Assembly: GCF_000350225.1 (NCBI RefSeq)
Contig: NW_005179059.1
Span: 31,385 to 95,384 of the forward strand
DNA: 64,000 nucleotides
Direction: 5' to 3'
From: Chondrus crispus
Taxonomy: Eukaryota > Rhodophyta > Florideophyceae > Gigartinales > Gigartinaceae
Below are positions 1 to 9,565 of the stretch, piece by piece (within the stretch, counting starts at the first letter, position 1; every line of letters starts with the position of its first letter). The notes beneath the pieces are model-generated. The model was not told the DNA's origin. It ran no database searches and saw nothing but the letters and a program-made list of their open reading frames with translations. A program made the translations under genes and the position numbers.

Positions 1-12
1 CTCGCCGCCGCC

Positions 13-480
13 ATGGCCGCCGTCGTGTGCCCCGCCCCGCTCGTCCTCGACGTCGGGTGGGCCTCCACGCGCGTCCTGGTCCACCCCGACACCCTCACCC
101 TCGCCCCCGTTGGCTTCATGCACGTCGCAGAGCGCGCCCGCGACCGAGCACTCGCACCGCTCGCCGTCCGCCCCACCCCGAGACGCCCTCAGAGTCTCCG
201 CCTGCCCGTGTGACGTGCTTTTCGACCCACATGACGGTACGAAAACTTGCCCACTCTTTCTTTGATCCGCCCCGAGCTGTGCGTTCCGCCGCGTGAGCGC
301 TGACCTCCGCGTCCTGTGTGTCTTTGTCTATCTATCTCTCTCTCCCTCTTTCTCTCCTCTCTTCTACAGACGAGTGCAACGTCGCCGCGGCCGTGCTGCG
401 CGCGCTGCCCTCGTGCCGCGACTTGTACACGCGCGCGCGGCTCCGAAATTGCATACTGCGAAGCATCTGAGCGTCCCGGC
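13..480 (+). CDS. Possible fragment of an actin-related protein gene, two exons
   Basis: This is a weak call. From 13 a frame encodes a stretch with LVLDVGWASTRVLV, which resembles the second phosphate-binding loop of actin-related proteins of the Arp10/Arp11 type. After a pyrimidine-rich stretch ending in CTACAG at 369, an open frame reads ECNVAAAVLRALPSC followed by RARLRNCIL, similar to the actin segment before the last nucleotide-binding loop. It stops at 480, well short of a full actin C-terminus. The donor site was not settled. The CT-rich run 327-366 is the likely polypyrimidine tract. The rest of the gene would lie to the left of the window. It may equally be a chance match in GC-rich sequence. 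Confidence 0.25.
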
Positions 481-539
481 TCTGAGATACCTTGTCTCAC
501 GAAAACAGCTCGAAACGGGTTAGCAGCAATGTCATGACC

Positions 540-998
540 ACTCTCATGAACGGTCATTTCCAGAATCGTCGGTTTCGGAATTACTTCCGGAGTGCCATGC
601 CCTGCTGGAAGCTGCAAACTATTTTCGTTCCTCTCACTAGGACCGCCGTAATTGTCTGTTGAAATGTGCTGTTCGCTTCTCATATCAAGAAGCTGTCTAG
701 ACACAACTGGTTCTGGGGCTGCGAATGGAGCGTCTTCTTCTAGAGCATCTGCATCGTGCTCATTTCCACAGTCAATATTTATATCTGACCGTGAAGCACT
801 GATTCTGTGGGGTCTGCTGAGGCTCGTTCCTTCATCCCGACCAGCATACAAGCCGGTCCCTTCTATCGCGCTGTTAATAATGGCAGCATATTCTTGCAGG
901 ACATCGTCCGCGTCCCCGACTCGAGGGCCCCTGGGGAGCATCTCAGAAAGGCCGTTGGCCACACAACGATCATTTGCTGCACGACGATGATTCAGCAT
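540..998 (-). CDS. Hypothetical open frame, unrecognised
   Basis: An open frame of about 150 codons begins with MLNHRRAAND at 998. It runs on leftward into the antisense of the CT-rich tract, where its translation becomes low-complexity Arg/Glu and is not believable, so only the first part is listed. The credible part is mixed in composition with an acidic patch (DADALEED) and no motif I recognise. It could be an exon of a host gene or a chance frame. No start context or splice sites support it. Confidence 0.22.
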
Positions 999-1858
999 TG
1001 TCTTTAGACAAACAGCCCTCCCCCGCGGATAGCATCTGCAATCATAGGCAGGCAGGCAGATATACTGCGATTCTATGCATACATTTCAAGTACTGATGCA
1101 AAGCTGTTTGTGACGGTGGATCAGGAGAGGGGCCGTAGGTGTAGGCAAATAGGCATAGGTAAATGTACCGTTTCTTCTGACTCTAGGTTGCAAGGCAAGC
1201 TGTCGGTTACTGGAAACCGTTCTGATAAAAACACTGCCCCAACTTCCGCGCTGACCCTTGCCAGCGCGTGTCTGACGACCACATGGACATATCAGGTGAT
1301 CGTGCAGGACAGTAAATAGAGAACCACAAAAGTCAGAATAACATCAGGAAGAGAGAGATTTTTCACGCTGGTCACCTAGTAACTTACGGCTTTGCTCTGC
1401 TTTCAAAGCGGAAAGCAGAGCTTGGGGGAGGTTGTGGCGGTGATAGCGAAAGGCTGGGCTGGGCGGAGGCAAGGCAGCGTGCGTGAACATGCAGGCAGCC
1501 GGCACCGGCGCACGCAAAACACGACGCCGTGTCAGTGGCATAGCGTTATGGTCGGGTAGTGGGGTGTTGCGCTGAGGGGAGCCGGGGGGAAGTAGAGCGT
1601 TTGTGCCCAATCGAGAACTCGCCATCAACGGGAGCACGAAGAGGGCGCGATCGTGTTTGCGACGCCTCGAAGAGCGGATGCACTTTTTTTGAGCGGATGC
1701 ACTGCGGATTTTTGGAATCACGACTGTTGATTCGATGTTTGTAATGTACCGTAAAGCGTGTTGCGGTTCGGGAATGATCATGTTCATGGCCTCTCGAGGA
1801 GTGACGAAAGCGTTCCGCAATTGGACAGTGTGGGATATTTAGAAACGGCAAAAATTGG
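999..1858. other. No gene recognised
   Basis: Short overlapping frames occur on the minus strand between 1344 and 1858, but none shows a domain or a composition that persuades. A 13-base direct repeat (GAGCGGATGCACT) occurs twice around 1673-1705, separated by a T run. Nothing else is seen here. Confidence 0.5.
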
Positions 1859-2904
1859 TTATTTTTTAAAAATGGCAACAAAACAACTGTCCAACGTCTC
1901 CCTTGGAATCAACTCTAGCTCCCTTGTCCCCGGGGTGGGCGGTGGCTTCTGCAGCGTCTTCGCCCTCGCCGCTAGCCTTGTCTGCTTCATGCTCGTCAAT
2001 ATCAACCTCCCCCTCAGTAACATCCGCGGCGTCCGCATACGAGCTAGCGGCGTCAGTCTGTCGAAAAAGTCTGACACATTTTTCGGCTCGCATCGCGAGA
2101 GGGATGCTGGCTTGTGGGCCTCGCCAATTCCAGCAGATTTCACGGCAGACTTGATCACGGCGAGTACGTCCGTCAAGCGCTTCCCATCTAGCTCGAAGGC
2201 CTCCTTTTCCTCTAACGAAATATTCACGCTGCCGGTCATGGCAGGGGCTGGTTGCATCACAACGGAAATCGGTTTGGAGGTCGCCACGGCAGGCCGTGTT
2301 GATGCACCCGGTACTGGCAACGCCTTCATCTTGCTAGCCTCCAAGGTGGTGTTCATCAGGGGCTGTGGCGTACGTTTCAGACTAGACTGAGGTTGAAACT
2401 GCTTCCACTGCACGCTCCCCTCGGCATGTGCTCCAGCCACGGGCCTTTTTTCGGGACGGCCAGCCTTGCTTTCTTCATGGAACTCTCTCCTCGTTCTTCC
2501 AAGCGGAAGGCAGGCCTCTTTTTCGGGCTCGAGGGAACAGGTCTTGTAGTGGGTGCCAGCAGCTGCAGTTTCACATTGTGTTGTTGCATGCCGTGCCCGA
2601 AGGTCCGTTGGGATGCCTGTACGTCCACGATCTTGTGCTCGGCAACTGCGGCCGTCTTTTTGTGAGGTGTTTGCCTCTGAGCTGTTGACGCTTGCTTGTC
2701 CGCAATACCACTAATGTTGATCTTCATGCGTCCGGGCGTGCTAATCGGCTTGGATGTAGTACGTTTCCCAGAACTCTCAGACGTCACATTTCGCGATGGG
2801 GATCCTTCCGAGCCCCCAACCGTGCCGCCACGCCGCCGCACCATCCGCGGCCGCGCCCGCCCACTCCGCCGCGCAGCCTGCAACCCGGCTCTCTCGCAAT
2901 CCAC
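1859..2904 (-). CDS. Hypothetical basic protein with acidic tail
   Basis: Unrecognised. Three overlapping minus-strand open stretches (2377-2904, 1859-2440 and 1866-2093) read as one protein only if the frame changes or unseen introns lie between them. The first stretch is rich in Lys, Arg, Ser and Pro (for example RMKINISGIADKQAS and ESSMKKARL). The middle has a more ordered segment (ISLEEKEAFELDGKRLTDVL). The third has an acidic tail (TEGEVDIDEHEADKASGEGE). That change from basic to acidic is typical of a coding nuclear or chromatin-type protein, but no family is claimed. Its 5' part overlaps the 5' part of the divergent PGRL1 gene, so the true starts of the two genes are mutually uncertain. 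Confidence 0.4.
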
Positions 2905-4017
2905 TTTCTGTCCCTACGCCGCCCATCTCTACTCCTTGCCGCCTCCGCCCGCGCCCTGCCGGCCCCAGCCCCCTCCCGTCACCAGCTCGTCTTCCACGCC
3001 TCCCACCCCCCCTTCGTCCGAGGACAACTCTGATGAGTTCTCAGAAACGGACGAGTGGGTCATGGCGTTGGAAGGCCTCTTCCTGGAGGCCCTGAAGACC
3101 TACTACCAGGGGACGCCCATGTTCAGCGACTCGGAGTTTGAGACGCTGCGCGACGAGTTGGATCATCTTGGTTCTGCCAGTATCCGCCTGGGCGCCATGG
3201 AGAAGATCTGGATACAGGCTACTAGTGCGAGGGATTTTGACCGCCGCGTGAGGGAGGAGTTCGAGATGTCGGAGGACGACTTGAACAAGCTCAAGACTAA
3301 GCTTCTTAAGTCGGGGCTGGCAAAGAGGCCGACGGCGATGCTGGAGCCAAGAAAAGGGGGCACGAAGAGGCGCGCGCTTCCGGTCGATGCCGAATTTATC
3401 AGGGATGCCCAGACGATTGAGGCTGTCGACAAGATTGAAGAGAGATTGAAATGGTGCGTCTTTGCACGCGAGCAACGCTGTTGATTGCCCGCATCTTCGT
3501 CTCGTTTTTGTGCGTCTCTTACCAATTTTGTTCACCTTGTCTTGATATGATGTGCGTCTCTCCGTTTTGCGTGAAAACAGCCTTCTTTTTTCCGATGCCA
3601 GCGAAGAGCGCCTCAAGATCATGCTGCTCTACCTCCCTGCTGTCCTCATGTCCTTTGTCACCGCGTCCGTCTTCACCATATTGTTTGCTCTGCTAGATGG
3701 AGATGCGCATCACCGTGACCAACGCCGGCCGATTTCGACTGGACATTCTTTCGTACGTCGTTATGCTGACCTTCTGGTTGTCAAACCAAGTCACCCCTGT
3801 AATGCTCGATTATCTCGACCTCGGCCAGCCGTCGCTGATGCGAGGAGACTGTCCCATCTGCGGGTTGCCCGTTTCGTGCCTTTTCACGGGCGCAGCGCGT
3901 TCGAGAGATGAGAGGAAATGTCGTGCGTGTGGGTCCGTCGTAGGGTTCAACAAGAAGTGGTACAAAATTTACCTGGTCTCTCCTCCGCGTACGCGCAAGT
4001 ATCAACAACCTGACTAA
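2726..4017 (+). CDS. PGRL1: PGRL1-family thylakoid protein (cyclic electron flow), one intron
   Basis: PGRL1 is a thylakoid membrane protein that acts with PGR5 in antimycin-sensitive cyclic electron flow around photosystem I. Exon 1 ends at 3453 and exon 2 starts at 3581. Visible features in order are a Pro/Ser/Arg-rich N-terminus fitting a plastid transit peptide, and a paired family repeat (LEALKTYYQGTPMFSDSEFETL, then EMSEDDLNKLKTKLLKSG). Next comes a first membrane helix (IMLLYLPAVLMSFVTASVF), a second (LDILSYVVMLTFWL), and the C-terminal metal/redox cysteines (GDCPICG ... CRACG). Splicing at 3454-3580 keeps frame. The frame changes once near 3690-3710, between the two membrane helices, which could be decay or an assembly indel. 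The start is uncertain: in-frame ATGs lie at 2714 and 2726. Confidence 0.8.
3454..3580 (+). other. Spliceosomal intron of the PGRL1-like gene
   Basis: The 127-base intron begins GTGCGT and ends with GTGAAAACAG after a T-rich stretch. Removing it joins codons in phase (TG to C), going from IEERLK into the SDASEERLKIM segment expected next in PGRL1 proteins. In-frame stops inside the interval support its removal. Confidence 0.75.
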
Positions 4018-4276
4018 AAGTGTCTACCGCTAGGCCTTCGATACGATCTGCTTTGCTGCTTTCGTTTTGCTTTCGGGTTTATTTTATTACATTGATACAT
4101 CGTCGCGGCTGCTACGGCAGAAATGTTATGGCAGTCTCTTGCGACGACTGGCCGTGGTTCGGAAAAAGGGCTACAGAGGTGTATATCTTGACGACATCCG
4201 TCAATGACGAGCATCGAAAGCCAAGAGAGAATTCTAATCCTATCGCTTCATTGCCATAAGCAATTGCGTGCATCCT

Positions 4277-5798
4277 TCACTTTTGCATCTGGTTAAGATC
4301 AAGGGCACGTGCACTTGTCAACACTGTAGCAGACCTTCCTACCAGTCTCATTGCTGTCGCCTCAATGTGGGATGCACTCAGTCCAGCTTCTTCGTACTGC
4401 TCACCTTGGCTGCCATGATCAATGTATCGATCTGGTAGAACCATGGGGCGGAACTTGACCTTTCCATCGTCCAACATACCCTCGAGCACAGCAAAGTGTA
4501 GCACATGGTCTCCGAACCCACCGATCGAACCTTCCTCCACAGTGATGATAATTTCATGGTCATTGACAAGCTTGCGAATCAGATCTCGATCTAAAGGCTT
4601 CATAAACCTAGCGTCAGCGACCGTGACAGGGATGGTGTTCGCCTCCAAAGCTTCGGCTGCTTTCACGCTCTCCAAGAGCCTGGTTCCTAGACTGAGAATT
4701 GCGACTGAACCCTCCTTCGGGCTTGGAGCTTTGTTGCGAATGATGCGACCCTTGCCAATCGCAATCGCATGACCTCTTTCTGGCATCACATCATACTTGC
4801 CACCAAGCTTCTGATTAATAACGTCAAGACCCACCCCAACTCCACGAGGGTAGCGCACGACAGAGGGGCTATCGTTAATTGCCAATGATGTGGCGACTAT
4901 ATTTTGTAGCTCACTCATCGCTGGGGGCCATGATTATCATGTTAGGAATGCAACCAATGTAGGCGAGATCAAATGAGCCATGATGCGTTGGTCCTTCGTT
5001 TCCGACGAGTCCCGCGCGGTCCAGAATGAATCGTACAGGCAACTTCTGAATGGAAACGTCGTGAATGAGTTGATCGTAACCTCGTTGCATGAAGGTTGGG
5101 TAGATGCAACAGAACGGCTTGTATCCCTCGCATGCCATGCCTCCAGCCATCGTCACTGCGTGTTGCTCAGCAATGCCGACATCGTGGCACCGCTTCGGAA
5201 AACGTTCCCCGAAAATATTTAAACCAGTGCCTCCGGGCATGGCCGCTGTAATGGCGACAACCTTGCGATCATGTTCGGCCTCAGCGATCAATGCTTTTGA
5301 AAAGACGGAGGTATAGCTGGGGGTCTGGGAGACACTCTTATGCTGCTTGCCGGTGCCGACGTCAAAACGGGCGACACCGTGGTATTTGTCTAGGGAAGCC
5401 TCCGCGGGGGGGTATCCCTTGCCCTTTTCAGTCTTGACATGGATCAAGACGGGTTTGTTGCCAGGCATGTCGCGGACGTTCTCGAGTACGGGAACAAGGG
5501 TATCAAGTTTGTGTCCATCAATGGGACCAACATAATAAAAACCAAGCTCCTCGAAAAGCGTACCTCCCTGCGCCATGATGCCCCTCGTATATTCGTCAAC
5601 CTGCGCTGCGACGTCCTGGATCTCCACTGGGAAGAGCTTGGAGAAGCTTTTGGCCATACCTCTCATATCCTGGAACGGCCTCGATGACATGAGGCGAGAA
5701 GTATAATCACTGAGAGCACCTGACGGACGAACGCCGGCGACCGTTTTGGTGCCTGTGGGCGGAGATACTTGGTCGTTATCATTAAGAATGACAATCAT
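4277..5798 (-). pseudogene. dxs: 1-deoxy-D-xylulose-5-phosphate synthase, 5'-truncated copy
   Basis: DXS condenses pyruvate and glyceraldehyde 3-phosphate using thiamine diphosphate, the first step of the plastid MEP isoprenoid pathway. Two open stretches (4911-5798 and 4277-4918) cover the C-terminal two thirds of the enzyme. Visible are the end of the thiamine-diphosphate motif (MIVILNDND), [13 protein letters not shown], the transketolase pyrimidine-binding region ([20 protein letters not shown]), [15 protein letters not shown], and the transketolase C-terminal domain. The first third, including the GDG part of the cofactor motif, is absent: a stop lies just upstream of 5798 and nothing DXS-like follows. 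The two stretches are out of frame at APSDE/ELQN, where two bases seem to be missing. This copy is therefore probably not functional, or else it is damaged by assembly error. Family identity is certain. Confidence 0.93.
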
Positions 5799-6022
5799 AT
5801 GGTTGAAACATTACCGTCTTCGGCCGGGGTTTCTCTTTCACTACATCCACGATGTACATCATACATGCGTCATAAAACACATCAAACGTAGGTTTTTGTA
5901 GATGGAAGAAGGAAGTATTTTGCCACATCGCTACCTTTTTCCTGTCCAGACGGACCCAAAACCGTGACCGAAAACACGAATGGTTTGTTCACCATCTTTT
6001 TGATTCTGACGCGATTTTTCTT

Positions 6023-6673
6023 TCAGGAAAGCTCTGCAAAAGAACTCTTGGAACCATCGCGACCTTCAAAAAACTCCAGAGTCCATTCCCCATCTGGCCT
6101 GATCTTTGCGTCAACTGTAGAAAACGTAAAGCGACGGACTGGCTTCGATGTGCCTTCCCTTACAATTATCATGACGTTATCGACGGTGTACGACATCCCT
6201 CCGCTTGTTCCCTCGATGGGAACGCGGCGCAATGTCTGCTGAGCATCGGCTTGCCACTTCAACACAGGCTTGACAGCAGGCTTTGGCATTTTCGCTTTAG
6301 ATACACCTTTCATTTGTGTGGGTGCCAAGGTCTTATTTGCGTCTTGGCTTGATTTGTCTACAGGAGCCTGACCTTTAGGCTTAGGAACGACGTCGCTTCC
6401 TCTGACCTCTGGCCCTCTACGCAGCTCATCAACCAGCGCAAGAAGCGCAAGCAGCAAAGTGGTATTGCTTTGCTGCACGTGACTTGCCCACCATCTTCTC
6501 GTCTCAACGAATACCAAGTTGACCGCCGAGCTCCCAATTCCACCCCCTCGCCTCCAACCTCCATCTAAACTATGGACTGAGACGCAAGTTGCGTGCAAAG
6601 TGAGTGCACTACGCAATGCGATGCAGCATGCAATGCACAGTGCACTCACCTCGCACTCCAGATTACATAGCAT
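6023..6673 (-). CDS. Hypothetical protein, unrecognised
   Basis: The open frame has 216 codons, but its first third overlaps the GTGCAC repeat cluster and has unlikely composition, so the true start is probably an internal Met, for instance the one in QMKGVSK. The believable C-terminal part is Lys/Pro-rich (KGVSKAKMPKPAVKPVLK) and then becomes ordered (SYTVDNVMIIVREG and RRFTFSTVDAKIRPDG, ending WTLEFFEGRDGSKSS). No family was recognised. Like the 1.9-2.9 kb gene it pairs a basic linker with a short ordered segment, but I see no clear homology between them. Confidence 0.35.
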   Translation of the reverse strand: MLCNLECEVSALCIACCIALRSALTLHATCVSVHSLDGGWRRGGGIGSSAVNLVFVETRRWWASHVQQSNTTLLLALLALVDELRRGPEVRGSDVVPKPKGQAPVDKSSQDANKTLAPTQMKGVSKAKMPKPAVKPVLKWQADAQQTLRRVPIEGTSGGMSYTVDNVMIIVREGTSKPVRRFTFSTVDAKIRPDGEWTLEFFEGRDGSKSSFAELS

Positions 6674-6835
6674 TTACGGCGGGCGGTATGAGTGCAGAAC
6701 TATCATACACTCATGCCGCCCTCTCGGTGCACTCCAAGTGCCACCAATAGGAATTGTGTGGCCCTCAGCGGCAACAATTGGCGTTCACAGTGCACTCAAA
6801 TATGCTAAAAATCTCAAATTGCACTGTAGGTGCAC
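6604..6835. promoter_or_regulatory. Cluster of five GTGCAC palindromes
   Basis: GTGCAC occurs at 6604, 6640, 6727, 6790 and 6830, mostly within the longer consensus RGTGCACTC, with near matches between (GAGTGCAG, TTGCACTG). A given 6-mer is expected about once in 4 kb, so five in 232 bases is a real cluster. It lies over the 5' end of the minus-strand frame at 6023-6673 and may be its promoter, or a decayed repeat array. Confidence 0.6.
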
Positions 6836-6947
6836 TCAAAAAATTTAATATTTTCTTCTAGGGAAGGCTCATTTGGATTAAAAGGAGGGCTTCCTGCTGG
6901 CTACTAAAAAGAGGCTTGGAAAACTACCGAACATTTTCAAAACCTCC

Positions 6948-7055
6948 ATCGGATTGCTATAGGATTCTATTGTGTCCAGCTATTCGCAAAATCTGGCGTA
7001 CCACAAATCGGATGGCTATATGATTCTATCGTGTCCAGCTATTCGCAAAATCTGG
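6948..7055 (+). repeat. Two-copy tandem repeat, period 59
   Basis: Two 49-base copies (6948-6996 and 7007-7055) start ATCGGATKGCTAT and share GTGTCCAGCTATTCGCAAAA before TCTGG, with a few substitutions. The spacer of about 10 bases differs. No coding role is seen. It lies at the left edge of the AT-richer segment that holds the RING, helicase and KDZ genes. Confidence 0.8.
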
Positions 7056-7181
7056 GGCACCGGATCGCGGACACTGAAATCTGGGCATCGGCAATATCTG
7101 CCTAGATACTCTTTGCAACAACGGCCACTAGTTTGGTAATCATCCCTTGAGCGTAGCGCCGATCGGCAAGAAAGCGAGTGC

Positions 7182-8007
7182 GTGCGATATTCCCATTTAA
7201 TGGCTCAACAGATGGCTAAGAAAGCGGAATTTCCGGCCTGCAATGAGCTCCCAGATGTACAAGAGGTCGCGAATGGGTGCCCCGCGGGGTGCAGAAGATG
7301 CAGCTCATTGTCAGTAAAGTTTACATGCTCTTTATCTCTTTACTTCAAGGACACGCTTGAAGATGTGTTCGACACAAGTGCGGTGCGCACAAATGACTTT
7401 ATGGTGTCTTGTAGAGAACGTGACTACAATAATGAGATTTTTACTGCCTTTATAAAACGTAAACGATCAGCACGTCTTGTCTCGGGACTTAATTGTCATC
7501 TCGAAGGCATACTTCAGATGAAAGCGTTGCAACCAGAGGCCAGGGATTTTCCTGATGATGTTTGCCTTGTTTGCCTTGTGCCACTCTTTGTATGGATGCA
7601 TGGAACCAGAAAGGAAAAATAAGATGCGGAGAAAGATCGCGCTGGATATGAAGTGATAAAGCCATTGACATGTGAGCACATGTTTCACTCAAAATGTCTA
7701 ACACTACTCTTTGAGGTCAAACAGTGCACTGTTAGTTGACCGGAGCGTCTATGTTACGGCTCCTTGTCCAGCGTGCCGTCAAACAATTCACAGCAAAAAA
7801 TTGAGTACTGTACACATGGAACAAATAACGAAAGACGTTGTCTTGGTCTGCGATAATATCAAGAGGCCCCATAATGGCTCTCGGAGTGCCTCGAAGTCAA
7901 AGAAGCGTCGTATTTGGTATTCTAAAGGTCTTTCAGAGCGACCGATTGAATCTTTTCTTTGTGCAAAAGACGCGGAAACTCGATTTTTGTTTCATCTACT
8001 GAACTAA
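7182..8007 (+). pseudogene. Decayed RING-H2 zinc-finger gene
   Basis: RING-H2 proteins are usually E3 ubiquitin ligases. The frame from 7182 contains CLVCLVPL near 7561. After an in-frame stop near 7620, the same frame continues with LTCEHMFHSKCL around 7668-7703. After a frame change, APCPACRQTI follows near 7758. Together these give the order C-x2-C, C-x-H-x2-H-x2-C, C-x2-C of a C3H2C3 RING. The C-terminal region is Ser/Lys-rich (SRSASKSKKRR). With one stop and one frame shift in the domain it is probably not functional, unless short unseen introns remove them. It sits beside the helicase gene of the opposite strand. Confidence 0.6.
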
Positions 8008-8122
8008 ATTTCAGAAAGGGGCAGTCTGCATGCGCTTGCAAATGAAGTAGTCATCACCGTGTTTCCTTAATTGACTTGGCTGGCGAATCATTGACTGAAT
8101 CCTGGGTACCCCAAGCCGTGAT

Positions 8123-8897
8123 TCATTCATTTCTTCCGCATTTTGATCCTCCCGCATCATCTTTCAACCATCCCGGCGTCTCTTTCGGGCGTAGATCGTA
8201 TCCACTTCGACGACGAAGCAGATGCATTGAACCCCCTCTTGTGACTGGCTTTGCAATTTCATCACCCTTGCTAGGCCGTGCTGTCATCATACCGGCTCCA
8301 TCACGGGAGTCTCTGCAACAGCTTATGAAAAATCGAAAACAGGTATCTCTGAATAGATGCTCAGAATCTCCAATCACCACGGGCAGGTTCTTAGCTCGGC
8401 TAAAAGCTACATTCAACCTTCTGCGATTCGTGAGAAATCCGTATGTGCCGTTATCGTTGCTTCTTGTGCATGAAAATATCACAATATCTCGCTGTCCACC
8501 TTCCATGGAGTCTACAGTGTCAATTACGATATCCAGGCCCCTATGAGTTCTTTTGAGACGATTTCGCGGATCAGATGGACCAGGTGGCGGTAAGGCGCGA
8601 TGACCGCAATTCTACCTTTCAGTCCGGAACTTGTGAGCACAGAGGATCCATCTCATTTGGAAACATGAAAAATGAGCCTCAATGAAACCCAGCGTACCTT
8701 CCGAGCTTCCAGGAGATTGCATATATTCCCCCCTCCATCATCGCTTTCCATACGACTCCGGCCGAACGATGTATCAAGAAAAGTAAAAGGGAAGAATCCT
8801 GTTGATTGCAGTCTTCTCTGGTTGTAATCTGTCATGAATACCGTCGCAGAATTTCCGTTTCGAATTGCTGATCCATAAAAAAACTCGCTGTGGGGAG
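8123..8897 (-). pseudogene. SF1 helicase, C-terminal part (left of retrotransposon)
   Basis: This is the downstream part of the helicase gene whose upstream part lies at 21,951-25,386. Next to the insertion site the minus strand reads EFFYGSAIRNG-like sequence, the usual follow-on to motif IV (QYRMHP) in Upf1/Sen1-type helicases. Further left are FLDTSFGRSRM and then motifs V and VI: VDSMEGGQRDIVIFSCTRSN, GFLTNRRRLNVAFSRAK and VIGDSEHLF. RLNVAFSRAK carries the arginine finger. The fragment has stops between the blocks, so it was already decaying or is damaged. It ends near 8123 with a Gly/Arg-rich tail. Confidence 0.8.
8893..8897. repeat. Target-site duplication GGGAG, left copy
   Basis: GGGAG immediately precedes the left LTR (TGTAGC...) and is repeated directly after the right LTR at 21,951-21,955. 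A 5-bp duplication is usual for Ty3/gypsy integrases. Confidence 0.9.
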
Positions 8898-9565
8898 TGT
8901 AGCATAAACACCCCCAGCGATAGGGGTGTATGCACAGTTCGACCGAGACCCTTGTCGATCGGGAAGACGGGGGTGAAGCAGGACACCAGCTAACGGCACC
9001 GGGCAGCGGGCCCGGGTAGCGTGGTAGAGCGGGAACGGGGAGGACGCCGGTACGCGCGAGCGGTTCGACGCCTCGACGCCCCGGCGCGGTACTGGGTAAC
9101 GATCCAGTACCGACGGGCGGAGGCGGAGCCGACTCGTGGGCGTACCGCGCGCGTCTTCAACCCGCGCTCGGTGCCGCTCTAAGGTAATTAGCGAGCGTTA
9201 CCTTAGAATAAGCGGGAAGTCGGACCTTGACGGTCGGTGGGTGACAAGTCCGTGCTTGTCCTCCTCCACCGCCGCCGGTCCCCTCCATATTTAATGTACA
9301 TAATCACCTATCATAGTAGTACAGTACCGATGTACTGTAGCGACGTACTGTAGTGGTCGGTCGACACTGTAATACTGTCAGCCATCGGGGCTGACAGTAC
9401 ACGTGGGTGCGCGCTCTTCGGTCCCGCGCGTACACGTGTACACGTGCGCCCCCTGTACTTGGGGGTACACCGGGTGGTACTGTAGAGCATCGAGCCCTAC
9501 AGTAACCGATCCGATTCTGAGTTGATCTAATCTAAAATAAAGCCCCAAGGGGGGGTTATACTACA
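8898..9565 (-). repeat. 3' LTR of the 13-kb chromovirus
   Basis: The 668-bp LTR begins TGTAGC and ends CTACA as written on the plus strand. It contains several perfect hairpins: ACACCCC/GGGGTGT (8908-8929), CGGTACTGG/CCAGTACCG (9087-9112), TCTAAGGTAA/TTACCTTAGA (9178-9207), GACAAG/CTTGTC near 9243 and TACTGTCAGCC/GGCTGACAGTA (9373-9399). Confidence 0.95.

Noticed and set aside
1344-1881. Two overlapping minus-strand frames as a gene
   Set aside because: No domain, no splice support, and composition no different from a non-coding frame.
9178-9207. CRISPR-like or tRNA-like structure in the LTR
   Set aside because: Single hairpins without regular spacing, no repeated units and no tRNA consensus boxes.
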